From Phlegmacium glaucopus (lineage: Eukaryota > Basidiomycota > Agaricomycetes > Agaricales > Cortinariaceae): a DNA stretch of 64,000 nt. Location: NCBI GenBank assembly GCA_015039465.1, contig MU130572.1, positions 134,381 through 198,380 on the forward strand, in the 5' to 3' direction. Positions 1 through 11,723 of this stretch are shown one piece after another (within the stretch, counting starts at the first letter, position 1; each line of letters opens with the position of its first letter). A program made the position numbers and the translations under genes. The notes beneath the pieces were generated by a model. That model saw only the letters and a program-made list of their open reading frames with translations. It was not told where the DNA came from and made no database searches.

Positions 1-1236
1 GTCTAAGGTCTAGGACTCGAGGTAGGAGAAGATATACTCTGACAGTGGTGGACGTACGAAGTACCTGGGACACCTCAACTCTTTGGGCCACGTGGAACGT
101 ACCAACGAATGTTTACGTCGTTCGTAATGGGATTCCTCAAATCACTAGTATGATATTACCCACTTTTACCAATAGGTTTCATACGGTCCGGACTATTACC
201 TGCACACCAACACTTTTTACCAGTGTGTATACTGTTGTCTCTACAGTAAGGTATGTTAGGAATAAAAAGACGGTTCATTCATAATAAGAGACGTATAGAA
301 CTTAAAAAAATTTTAAATAATTAACTAACGGTCTGTATTAACAGTATAGTTACAACTTTAGACACGATGACAACTTCGACAGTCCATGTAAGTGTTCATG
401 TAAATGTTTCCGGTGCTGACGTGTTGGGACCTCAAAGCACTACTGGTCTTAGCACTACTTCAGTTCCTCATGAACCTACGTGCGATGTAACCTAGTCAAC
501 TTTCGACGATAGTATAGAAACTTAAACATTACGTACGACTTTTTGGGTGACAAATGGCTGAAGGACAAGTAAACCTTCTAGTCGTTAACCACATGAAACC
601 AGGTCTACTGTTACGTCTAGTCCAACACCTCTCCCCACTTTGGTCCCTGTGACGAGAATGACGAACCAAATTTTAGTTACTTAGGTTAGGACTGCGGTCT
701 TTGTGCTGAATAGTCTTGAAAGGTCGTCTGACCAAAAACCCATATACTCTTCTTTTCTGACCTTTTTCTGGTCAGAACCTTCGGATCTCTGTCTCCTATA
801 CGTTAACCAGCCGACATAAAACGAAGTGGTAGAAGTCCCCTCGCCAAAATAGAAGCTTGGGAAGAATGACACCAAGGTCCACGTTGAAGTAAACGAGTAT
901 ATGCGTGTCAGTTACCATATGTTTTTTACAGTGAAAGTTTCTCCGTACGTTACGAGAACCAAACGACCTCTTACTAGTCCTCACCTCTGACACAAATGTT
1001 CTCCGTCCTCTCTACGTCTGTCCAATATGGGAATCCTACGAGAAACGCTGGTCCTGAGCAGGTCCTGACGTTGTTTTTTAGTGGTCCTCAAGAGACCTTA
1101 CTGAAATTTGTACTATAAACATAACTAGAGAACCGTTCTGAGTGTGTATAGATACCTATACTCTTAGCAGTTAAATGACTCCTACTTCACATACTGATAC
1201 CGGAAGTAGACTAACTAGTATAAGAGGTCTGAACCC
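1..1236. other. Mirror-image (reversed, not complemented) block of Helitron helicase sequence
   Basis: Read backwards without complementing, this block matches Helitron copy 2. Bases 1-20 reversed equal bases 8434-8453, and 1231-1236 reversed equal 7251-7256. Reversing 1-1236 in place makes it run seamlessly into 1237 onward, where copy 1 aligns to copy 2 at 8454 in the normal direction. The reversed text includes the 3' part of the first large exon, the intron corresponding to 8129-8178 (near 277-325 here) and the start of the helicase exon. Ordinary inversion gives a reverse complement, so no known biological process explains this. The edge coincides with base 1 of the window, which points to a processing or assembly error or a deliberate edit. 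Reading frames called inside this block (for example 45-284) have no meaning. Confidence 0.93.
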
Positions 1237-4200
1237 AGCAGAGACAATAGAGTCGACTTGGGCTGCATCATGAATTTTGTCATCTGGATGAAGGAAAAGG
1301 AGGAGATGCATGTGGGGAAGGCCACATTTCTGGAATTCAGTAAACCATTGCAAGGACTTTTCCAAGTGCTCCAGCATATATGTCCTTCAACAAAGCTTTC
1401 TTTTTCTCCTCAAAAACATGTGCTACAATGTCAGGATGATCTGAAGCCTTCTGTTTTCTTCTCCGATGGTTAGCACCTGCACGTGGAGGGACTTCCTCCA
1501 ATAGCTGATTCTGTATTTCTGGCCAGTTGGGATTGGCAGTCATAGTGAGAAAGATGTCAGGCTTGCGAAAAGCACAGCAAATGGCCATAGAATCTTGAAA
1601 TAGCTGCATCATATGATGTTCACTGCCTATAAAGCTGGAAGGAAGAATAATATGTCTTCCATGTTCTGCCAGATTTATATTGTTATCTCTATCACCCAGC
1701 ACAGCATCTCAAAGTCCAGAATACACCTCTGCTTGTAGGTTCTTTTGATGATGATTTATCCAGCTTAATGTACTTTGTTCCACAGCAGCCCATGCATCAA
1801 CCACATATTGCTGAAACAGATTTCTTCCCCATTGCAATAATGGTATCTCTTGAAGTCTGGAATGCAATCTGTATGCATGATAACAGCGCTGTGTAACATT
1901 TTGTGCTTGACGCCTCCCAGAAGCTCCAATGTGAGCAGGAATATTGGGATGCCAGCCATCTTCACCATTAGGAAAGAGCAAGACATAATGAAGGGTAGAA
2001 TAAGAAGGATGTAGATGACTTATCCTTCAAAGACCTCCAGCCTTGAGTCTGAGAACAATATCATGGTGATCTGCATGGTCCTCTGAACGATCTCCAGGAA
2101 TAATAGCAGCAATCTCATCATTAGCAGTAGGCAAGTTGTAATGTCTAAGATCCTGATTGTGTTCTGCATGAAGATGAATAGCTACAGTATCATGCTCCTC
2201 TGCAGGCTTCTCTCTCATTATCTGAAATGCCTGTTTATAAAGGTTGACATAGGGATGAGAATTATTGAGGACTCCTTGGATGATGGTTGTAATAGTCTGA
2301 TTTAAATTCCTATTATTGTGTTCCCTCTGAGCCAACTGTTCTTGTGGATCATAAATCTGGGAAAAGACTGGAGCATTTCCAGCAGTGGGAAGGAGTGCAC
2401 CTGAAAGGTGATGAAGTTCGCCACTGATCCTAAATGAATAAGGACCTGACACAGCATGATCAACCTTAACACCCAGGGAAGTGAATGCAAATGCAGAGTT
2501 GTACTGGCAAATATTTGTTTTAAATTCCTGACTGTGCAAGCTTGTACCATCAAAGAGTTCTCTGAGTTGTCTAGGAGCAGGAGGAAATGGAGGAAGTTGG
2601 ACCTGGCCACTAAGACAACACAATCCAAATTTTGGTTGATTGACTCTAGAAGTTGAGAGTTTTCCAGCATCAAAATGGAGTGCATGGCAGTGAGGACACT
2701 CCACAGTCATAGGTCCCAAAGATTGTCTTCCAGCAACAGGTTCATGATAGGGAGTCCTGGCACCTCGCAAAGCATCTCTATTCCTATTTTTATTTCTGGC
2801 AGCAGCAACATTACAGTGACGGCCTCTTCTGGATACAGGAGGAGGTGATGGAGATTGTGATGAAGGTGGAGATGGAGATGGAGGAGGAGATGGAGGAGGG
2901 GGTAGATATGGGAGATGTGCAGAAGTATCATTAACCATCTGACTCTGATATATTTGAATATTGTGTCTAGATGTATTATTTGTAACATTTTCTGATCTTA
3001 TCTGTCTTTCCCATAAATCCCTCTGTTCATCCCATGTTTCACGTTCCTCTTGTTGCTCATCATGTTGACCCTGCTCATGTGCCTGCCTCTCATTTCTCCA
3101 TACATTATGCATTTGTTGAATCCATCTATCATCTCATCTTTGAGCCTCCTCCATAGCAGCCTGTACATCTACTATATGCTGTGGTAGAATGTGAGGTGAA
3201 GGTGGAGGATTGGGATTAATAATCTGAGGCTGATGGACTTGACTATTCCTATTCTGCTGTTGTTGTTGTATCCACCTTTGATCATGTCTTTCAGCCTCCT
3301 CCATAGTAGCTTGTACATTCATATGCTGTGGTGGAATGTGAGGTTGAGTGTTAAGTTCGAGAACTCTATTCCGGAGTTTCGGACGGAGTAACGGACGGAG
3401 TACCGGAACGGAGTCACGGAAAGGATAGGACTTAGCCTCAGCTTATGTGCTGTGCTACCCAGAACCTTCGTGTCCTAATTTCGGAGTAAGACGGAGCGGA
3501 ACGGAACCGGAAGTTGCAAAGAACTTAGAGGAAGACCAAGAGTGGGAAACTAAGGCGATATTCCAACTGAGGAAAACATACAAGTTTCGAGTACTTAAAT
3601 ATAAAAGGAATAGCATCCGAAATATAAATATAAATATAAATGCTGCGTTCTGCTCCCGAAGGTCCTGCATTCTTGGGGTGAATAATCCATAGCTGGTGTG
3701 CTGACTGATGGTGGGAAAGTGATGACAAAGAAATAGTGGTTGTGACGAAGATGTGGAAATGAGTTTGGAGTAACGTCGGAAGAGCCGGAATGATACGGAG
3801 AAGTCTCGGAGTTGGACATAGAAGGAGCAAATCCGGAGGCAAGGGAAAGTACTGGAACGGAGTACGGACTACCGGAGACAACTCCGACGGAGTCGGACCG
3901 GAGTAACGTATGACGGAATGTAACATTGAGGTTGTAATAGAGGAAGAGCAGGTGGAGATGGTGATGGTGATGGTGAATGGAATGAAGAAGCAGGAGGAAA
4001 AACCTAAATGTGATGTCAACAATTAGTTTCATAATATTAAATAAAATAAACATAAAAACATACAGGAGGAAGAGCAGCATATTGCTGAGCAATTTCAGCA
4101 AATGGCAGAGGAGCATGTGGAGGAATAAACTAAATTTAATATAAAATAATTAGTTAAACTATCATATATATTTGAATAATCAAACTTACAGCAGAGTGTG

Positions 4201-4794
4201 GAAGAGCAGCATATTGAACTGCAAGTTCATGAAATGGCAATGGAACAGGGGCAGGAGCAGGAGCAGGAGCAGGAGCATGACATCTACCTCTACCTCTGGC
4301 TCTACCTCTGGCAGGCAATGGATCCAATGCTGGAGCCAAATCAGGAGCATGACCTCTACCTCTACCATGCTGGGGAAAAGGAGGCAATGCATCAAATGTT
4401 GCAGTTAAAGCAGGGGGAGGATGGGAGTAAGATGTAGAAGGAGCAGCAGGAACAATAAAAGGAGGAGGGATAGGTGCAGGTGTGGGTGCAGTAGGAATTC
4501 TCCAATATTCAGGACTCTCAGGAAACCTTTGATCACGCTCATTCCGTTGTGCAATTGTTCAAACTCGTTCTGGGGTAGTTTGAGGTGTTTGGTCTCTATC
4601 CCTATAAAAATTAATCAAAATTAAATTTTAAAAAAGTTAAAGATTGAAATAAAACACATACATAGCATCTGACTCTGTTGTTCTAATATGATGATGTTCT
4701 GGAGTAGATGGATGTGATTGATCCCTGTATAATAATAATAATAATAATAAAAGTTTAATATTCAATTAATATTCAATCAACAAAAAACATACAT
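1237..4794 (-). pseudogene. Helitron copy 1: decayed Rep-helicase gene, interrupted by a solo LTR
   Basis: This copy aligns to the N-terminal and Rep half of the intact gene in copy 2 (5713-11723). It keeps the split start codon (AT at 4793-4794, donor at 4792), the Arg/Gly/Pro-rich leader, the 'MEEAQR...DERW' coiled modules, and the HUH motif region 'GLPHMHLLL' near 1300. It cannot be translated through. A CGA codon has become TGA in the leader exon ('PERV' followed by a stop). CGA to TGA changes also occur near 1710 and 2027, where intact copy 2 reads Arg. A 577 bp LTR sits at 3349-3925. There is only one 'PLPFAEIAQQYAALPP' exon unit (about 4066-4126), where copy 2 has three. Most differences from copy 2 are CpG to TpG/CpA. 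The helicase half is either in the mirrored block 1-1236 or outside the window. Confidence 0.88.
3349..3925. mobile_element. Solo LTR of a retrotransposon, nested in Helitron copy 1
   Basis: The 577 bp element begins TGTTA and ends TAACA (TG...CA ends with a 5 bp inverted repeat). It is flanked by a perfect 5 bp target duplication, TTGAG, at 3344-3348 and 3926-3930. The empty site is seen in Helitron copy 2 near 10615, which reads through without the insert. A TATA-like stretch 'TTAAATATAAAAGG' lies near 3595. CGGA-containing motifs cluster at both ends. There are no internal gag or pol sequences, so this is a solo LTR left after LTR-LTR recombination. Its relative is at 14879-15463. Confidence 0.92.
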
Positions 4795-5524
4795 TTTTTT
4801 AAGGGTTTTTTTTTAAAAAAAGAAAAGAATTGAAATGGAGGGATTTGCTACAGAATGCTCTGTCTTTCCAAGCAGCTGAGTAACCTGAAAAGAGGAAGAG
4901 CTGGGAATGATGAAGCAGTTCAAGTCAACAGCCACTTGACACTGCTACTATTCTACTTTTTTTTTTTACTAACTACCAAGCTACACTAACCCAGGGTCCA
5001 AACGGTTGTCCCAGGTGAAGACTACTAACAGTCAACCTTCCCAGCGGTATTCACCCAAGTGGGCCACCCAATGCCAGGGGATACAGAAAAGCTACACTAA
5101 AACTAACACTCCACAGTGTTTAGGGTCCCTGTAAAAGTTCTGTTTAATGTGCAAGGGCTAGGGATAATCACCCTCACACAACTCCCTTAACCCTGGGATC
5201 TGGGTCTCTTAAGAGGATAGAGGAAGAGGGGCTTTTGAACAGAACCTCAGAACAACTGTGAGGAGGGGAGGAAAGAAAGGAAAGATGAATGGAACAGTTC
5301 TTATCATATCAGCATCAGCAGATTGGCAGAGTTGACCGAAAAAGGCAGAGATAGTCACACTTCATCACATATGTGACATGATGTTACATTTGTCACACAG
5401 TATAATGGGACGACAGTGTGGGAGCAGCTGACCAATTATCAAAAATATTACAAATCCTTACAAATAAATCTGACATCACTGATACCCCCGACATTCCCAG
5501 GCGCAACATCGCATTCTATATAGA
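4795..5524 (-). other. 5' leader of Helitron copy 1
   Basis: No coding sequence is visible. It aligns over nearly its whole length with 11724-12429, the leader of copy 2, with small indels and poly-T/poly-A length changes. It runs from the split start codon of the RepHel gene to the 5' end TCTATA at 5524. A cluster of TGTCAC/GTGACA-type half-palindromes lies at 5353-5400. The promoter of the element should be here. Confidence 0.75.
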
Positions 5525-5712
5525 CAAGCCATGAACCCGTGCCTTCGGCACAGCGCCGCTCCGCTTTGCTGACCTCTAGCACGGATTCAGGGCTTGCCGG
5601 GGGCTCCGCCCCCTGGACCCCTGGCTGCATCACAACAGTGCATGAAGTCTTAGATCCTAACAGTGGACACTCTTATATCACTCTCAAAAAACAGAATCAA
5701 CAAAACTTATCA
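5525..5712 (-). other. Helitron copy 2 3' terminal region with two hairpins
   Basis: This stretch separates the RepHel stop codon from the 5' TC end of copy 1. Reading the minus strand, a 6 bp-stem GC hairpin (5599-5613) is followed by CTAG and then a 5 bp-stem hairpin (5539-5551), 10 nt before CTTG. A short hairpin about 10 nt from the end is the usual Helitron 3' terminator of rolling-circle replication. The terminal CTTG is unusual, and an end at the CTAG near 5578 cannot be ruled out. Confidence 0.7.
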
Positions 5713-8700
5713 TTACAATTGCAATCCAGTAAGTATTTCTTTGTATACTACATTCATCGTTCTTCCTCCATCATCTTCTTTTAGTAGGACCTTTAATTGG
5801 TTTCCTGATGTACATCTAGATAGTCCTACATACAATTGTCCATGTGAAAAAACTGGAGACCATAAATCTAATCCTACATGCTTCAATGACTGGCCTTGAC
5901 TCTTGTTCACTGTCATAGCAAATGCAAGTCGAATCAGAAACTGTCGACGTCGAAGTGGAATCGCCAAATCCTCTGCAGATGGTGACAATGTAATCCGTGG
6001 AATAAACACTACTTTTCCAGCAAACCGTTCATCTCCACTCATGATTCTACATTTTAGCACTCTTCCTCTGATTTCCAGTACCCTTAACCTTGTCCCATTG
6101 CAAAGACCCTTTGAAGCATCCAAATTTCGAAGCAGCATAACTGGACATCCAACTTTCAGTTTAAGATGTGCAAGTGGAAGTGAACTTGACACCAATGAAT
6201 TCAGATACTCTGTCAAATATGGCTGGTACTCATTCATCCCTTCATCCTCCAACTCCACAGAGTCTGCACTCAATAGCACATGTTCTTCTCCAGGGAACCG
6301 TTTCAATATCTCTTCATTCAAATCCTGAACACTATCATTTTTGCAAGCAAGAATGCATCTGTCCAAGAAGTACTGGTCTGATTTCTCACCATCCTCAATT
6401 CCAGGATAAACTTCTTCCACCAAGGAGTTAATCGAATAGTCAGGGCAGATTATGCCCTGTGGAATCTCAATCGTGTCAGACTCATCCAGTCCAGTACCTC
6501 CACCAACATTTAGCAACCAATTTGCAAACTGCTGCATCTCTGGAGATTGTTCAAGACGAATATTCTCTTGTAGGTAATGAATTTCAACATTCTGCCAAAG
6601 TGGGCTTCGTCTGATAGATGCTGCCACAACCTGCTGTCTACTGCCATGAGGGATCACTGGAAGTGTTTGTCTAAAGTCACCACCAAACAACACAGTGATT
6701 CCACCAAATGGGGCATCTCTACCAAGAACATCCCGAAGTGTTCTATCCACAGCATCAATGGCATACTTGTGTTGCATTGGCACTTCATCCCAGATAATAA
6801 TTGATGTTTGCTGGATAACTTGGAACATATGTGAATTCCGACCAATGTTGCAGAATGAGGTGTCGTTGATTGGAATAGGAATTTTGAGAGTGGAGTGAGC
6901 AGTTCTGCCACCTTCAAGAAGAAGTGATGCTATGCCTGATGATGCAACACAAAGAGCTATCTTTTCTTGAGCACACACAGCAGCAGCAATTGTATTACAG
7001 ACAAATGTTTTTCCACAACCACCTGCACTGTGCAAAAAGAACATTTTGCTATTATTGTTGTGAATAGTCTCCATCACTGCATTATATACTGCCCTCTGTC
7101 TGTCATTAAACAGAGCAGTATTGGCTGTGATCCTGGCAGTCTGCTCTTCAATGTTATAATCAAGCTGCTCATTAAGAAGTCTGTTTCCACCCACTGCACC
7201 CCAATTGCCAGTAACTTGTGACATATCTGCAAAATCTCTGAGCTGCTTTCCCCAAGTCTGAAGAATATGATCAATCAGATGAAGGCCATAGTCATACACT
7301 TCATCCTCAGTAAATTGTCGATTCTCATATCCATAGATATGTGTGAGTCTCCCCAAGAGATCACTACAAATATGGTGTTTAACCTCATTCCAGAGAACTC
7401 CTGGTGAAGTAGGGTTGCAGTGGAAGAGAATGGTAGCAAAGAGCATCCTAAGGGCATAACCTGTCTGCATCTCTCCTGCCTCTTGTAAACACAGTCTCCA
7501 CTCCTGATCATTCTCCAGCAAACCAAGAGCATTGCATGCCTCTTTGAAAGTGACATATTCGACACCATTGACTGTGCGTAAATGAGCAAAAGAAGTGGCA
7601 CCTGGAACCACAGTAAGAAGGGTTCTAAGATAAAACCGCTCCCCTGAAGATGGTGAAGCAAAATACAGCCGACCAATTGCATATCCTTTATGTCTAGGCT
7701 TCCACTTCTTTGTCTTTGTATCATATACCCAAGTCTGAGGAAAGTTCTGGTAAGTAGTGTTTCTGGCATCAGGATTGGATTCATTGATTTTAAACCAAGC
7801 AGTAAGAGCAGTGTCCCTGGTTTCACCCCTCTCCACAACCTGATCAGCATTGTCATCTGGACCAAAGTACACCAATTGCTGATCTTCCAAATGAACAGGA
7901 AGTCGGTAAACAGTGGGTTTTTCAGCATGCATGACAAATTCAAAGATATGATAGCAGCTTTCAACTGATCCAATGTAGCGTGCATCCAAGTACTCCTTGA
8001 CTTCATCACGATTCTGGTCATCACGAAACTCCAGGGTTGTGCAGTCGTGGCCTTTGTAAATGTACTTGTGAATGTACCTGACAGCTTCAACAGTAGCACA
8101 GATTTCAACATTGATATGACAATTATGTCTGGCAATCAATTAATAAATTTTTAAAAAAATCAAGAGAATAATACTTACTTGGCAGAAAAATAAGGATTGT
8201 ATGGAATGACATCTCTGTTGTCATATGTGTGACCATTTTTCACAACCACACGTCCATTATCAGGCCTGGCATACTTTGGATAACCATTTTCACCCATTAT
8301 AGTATGATCACTAAACTCCTTAGGGTAATGCTTGCTGCATTTTCCAGCAACCCTGCAAGGTGCACCAGGTTTCTCAACTCCACAGGGTCCATGAAGCATG
8401 CAGGTGGTGACAGTCTCATATAGAAGAGGATGGAGCTCAGGATCTGGAATCTGAGCAGAGACAATAGAGTCGACTTGGGCTGCATCATGAATTTTGTCAT
8501 CTGGATGAAGGAAAAGGAGGAGGTGCATGTGGGGAAGGCCACGTTTCTGGAATTCGATAGTGTAAACCATTGCAAGAACTTTTCCAAATGCTCCATCATC
8601 TATGTCCTTCAACAAAGCTTTCTTTTTCTCCTCAAAAACACGTGCTACAATGTCAGGACGATCTGAAGCCTTCTGTTTTCTTCTCCGATGGTTAGCACCT

Positions 8701-11700
8701 GCACGTGGAGGGACTTCCTCCAATAGCTGATCTTGTATTTCTGGCCAGTTGGGATTGGCAGTCATAGTGAGAAAGATGTCAGGCTTGCGAAAAGTACGGC
8801 AAATGGCCATAGAATCTTGAAATAGCTGCATCATATGACGTTCACTGCCTATAAAGCTGGAAGGAAGAATAATACGTCTTCCATGTTCTGCCAGATTTAT
8901 ATTGTTATCTCTATCACCCAGCACAGCATCTCGAAGTCCAGAATACACCTCTGCTCGTAAGTCCTTTTGATGATGCTTTATCCAGTTTAATGTATTTTGT
9001 TCCACAGCAGCCCATGCATTGACCATATATTGCTGAAAGAGATTTGCTCCCCATTGCAATAATGGTATCTCTCTAAGTCTGGAATGCAATCTGTATGCAT
9101 GATAACAGCGCTGTGAAACATTTGGTGATCGACACCTTCCATTAGGTCTAACTTGGGCAGGAATATCTGGATGCCAGCCATCCTCACCATTTGGAAAGAG
9201 CAAGACATAATGGAGGGTAGAATAGGAAGGATGTAGATGACTTATCCTTCGAAGACCTCCAGCCTTAAGTCTTAGGACAATATCACGGTGATCTGCACGG
9301 TCTTCAGATCCATCTCCAGGAATGATAGCAGCAACCTCATCATTAGCAGTAGGCAAGTTGTAACGTCGAAGATCCTGATTGCGTTCTGCACGAAGACAAA
9401 TTGCCACAGTCTGATGCTCCTCTGCTGGCTTCTCTCTCATAATCTGAAATGCCTGTTTATAAAGGTTGACATAGGGATGAGAATTATTGAGGACCCCTTG
9501 AATGATTGCCATAATAGCAGGTTTCAAATTGGTGTTGTTTTGTTCTCTCTGAGCCAACTGTTCTTCTGGATCATGAATATAGATCTGAGCAAATACAGGA
9601 GCATTGCCAGCAGTAGGAAGGAGGGCACCTGAAAGATGATGGAGTTCACCACTGATCCTAAATGAATAAGGACCTGACCCTGCAGTAACAGTATGATCAA
9701 CCTTGACACCTAGAGAAGTAAATGCAAATGCAGCATTATACTGGCGGATCTTTGTTTTAAACTCCTGACTATGTAGGCTTGTACCATCAAAGAGCTCTCT
9801 GAGATCCCTAGGAGCAGGAGGGAATGGAGGAAGATGAACCTGGCCACTGAGACAACACAATCCAAATTTGAGTTCATTGAGTGTAGAGCTTGAGAGTTTT
9901 TCAGCATCAAAATGGAGTGCATGGCAGTGAGGACACTCCAAGGTCATGGGTCCCAAAGAATGCCTTTCAGCAGGTTCATGATAGGCAGTCCTAGCACATC
10001 GCAAATTAATTCTGTTCCTGTTTTGCCCACGACGGCCTCTTCTGGGCAAAGGAGGAGGTGATGGAGATCGTGATGGAGGTGGAGATGGAGGAGGAGATGG
10101 AGGAGGAGATGGAGGTGGGGGTGGAGATGGGAGATGTCTAGAAGAATTGGCATTAATAATCTGAGTCTGATAGACTTGGATATTCTGTCTAGATGTATGA
10201 TTTGTAATATTCTCTGATCTCGACTGTCTTACCCGTAAATGTCTCCTTTGGCGGTTCTGTTGTTCCTGATGCTGTTGATTCAGCTCCTGTGCCTGGCGTT
10301 CATTTCTCCATATATTATGCATCTGTTGTATCCATCTTTCATCTCGTCTTTCAGCTGATTCCATAGCAGCCTGTACATCTACATCCACATCCACATACTC
10401 CTGTGGATTGTGCGGAGGCTGGTTGTTTGGTGGAGGTGTAGATGGGAGATGTCTAGATGTATGATTTGTAATATCATGTATTCTCAACTGTCCTTCCCCA
10501 CGCTGCTGATTTCTCTGTCCATTATGCCTCTGTTGCATCCATCTTTCATCACGTCTTTGAGCCTCCTCCATAGCAGCTTGTACATTTATATGCTGTGGTG
10601 GAATGTGAGGTTGAGGTTGTAATAGAGGAAGAGCAGGTGGAGGTGGTGATGGTGGTGGTGAATGAAATGAAGAAGCAGGAGGAATAAGCTAAATGTGATG
10701 TCAACAATTAGTTTCATAATATAAAATAGAATAAAATAAATATAAAAACATACAGGAGGAAGAGCAGCATACCGCTGAGCAATTTCAGCAAATGTCAGAG
10801 GAGCAGGTGGTGGGGGAACCATCTAAATGTAAAGTTTAATAATTATAAAATACATATAAACATAATAAAACATACAGGAGCAAGGACAGCATATTGCTGA
10901 GCAATTTCAGCAAACGGCAGAGGAGCAGGTGGAGCAGGTGGAGGTGAAGGAGATGGAGCTGGAGGTAGAGGAACCATCTAAATGTGATGCAAATGAATTA
11001 GTTTGATGATTATAAAATAAATAAAATAAAACATACAGGAGCAAGAGCAGCATATTGAGCAGCAATCTGAGCAAATGTCAGAGGAGCAGGAGGTGGAAGT
11101 TGAGGAATTGGCTAAATAAATTGATGTCAATAATTTAGTTTGATATCATATATCAGATATTCAAAACTTACAGCAGGCTGTGGAGGAGCAGCATATTGAG
11201 CAGAAGCAGGAACAGTTATATTATGACCTCTACCTCTGCCTCTGCCTCTGCCTCTGCCTCTGGCTCTACCACGTGGTGGAAAAGGAGGCAATGCATGAAA
11301 TGCTGCAGCCAAAGCAGGAGGAAGATTATTGTAGACTCTAGAAGGAGGAGCAGGAGCAGGAGCGCTTTGCTCAAGATGAGCCAAAGCAACCAACTGTGCT
11401 TCCAAATTTACAGGAAGATGTGCAGGAGGAGGGACAGGTGCAGGTGCAGTAGGCATTCTGCGATATTCAGGGCTCTCAAGAAACCTTTGATCTTGCTCAT
11501 TTCGTTGAGCAGTTGTTCTAACTCGTTCTGGAGTAGTTTGAGGTGTTTGATCTCTATCACTATGAAATTCAATTAAAAGATAAATTTAAAATTTAAAAAT
11601 TTAAAACATACATAGCATCTGACTCAGCCATTCTGATGTCTTCTGGAGTAGATGGATGTGTTTGATCCCTGTATAATAATAATTAACATTCAATTAATAT

Positions 11701-11723
11701 TCAATCAATTAAAAAACTTACAT
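5713..11723 (-). CDS. Helitron Rep-helicase (RepHel), 8 exons, 1,872 aa
   Basis: This protein is the rolling-circle transposase of the Helitron: an HUH nuclease that nicks and joins DNA, fused to a Pif1-family helicase. Exons on the minus strand are 11723-11722, 11668-11612, 11559-11172, 11111-11037, 10977-10876, 10822-10754, 10688-8179 and 8128-5713; all phases fit. The start codon is split, AT at the end of exon 1 and G from exon 2. The first 230 or so residues are Pro/Arg/Gly-rich and contain three 'PLTFAEIAQ.YAAL.P' repeats, one per exon. Next come two 'VQAAME.A.RRDERW' modules and a Pro/Ser stretch. The HUH motif is 'LPHMHLLL' (about residue 950) and the two-Tyr motif is 'YIHKYIYKGHD' (about 1085). 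Helicase motifs are Walker A 'GGCGKT' (about 1440), Walker B 'IIWDE', 'VNKSQGQ' and 'YVGLSR'. No stop or frameshift is seen, so it may be active. Confidence 0.93.

Noticed and set aside
45..993. ORFs in the first kilobase
   Set aside because: They lie in sequence that is a reversed, uncomplemented copy of the Helitron, so they are not biological frames.
11196..11576. Plus-strand Ser/Arg-rich ORF inside the Helitron
   Set aside because: It is the antisense of the Pro/Arg/Gly-rich N-terminal exon of RepHel.
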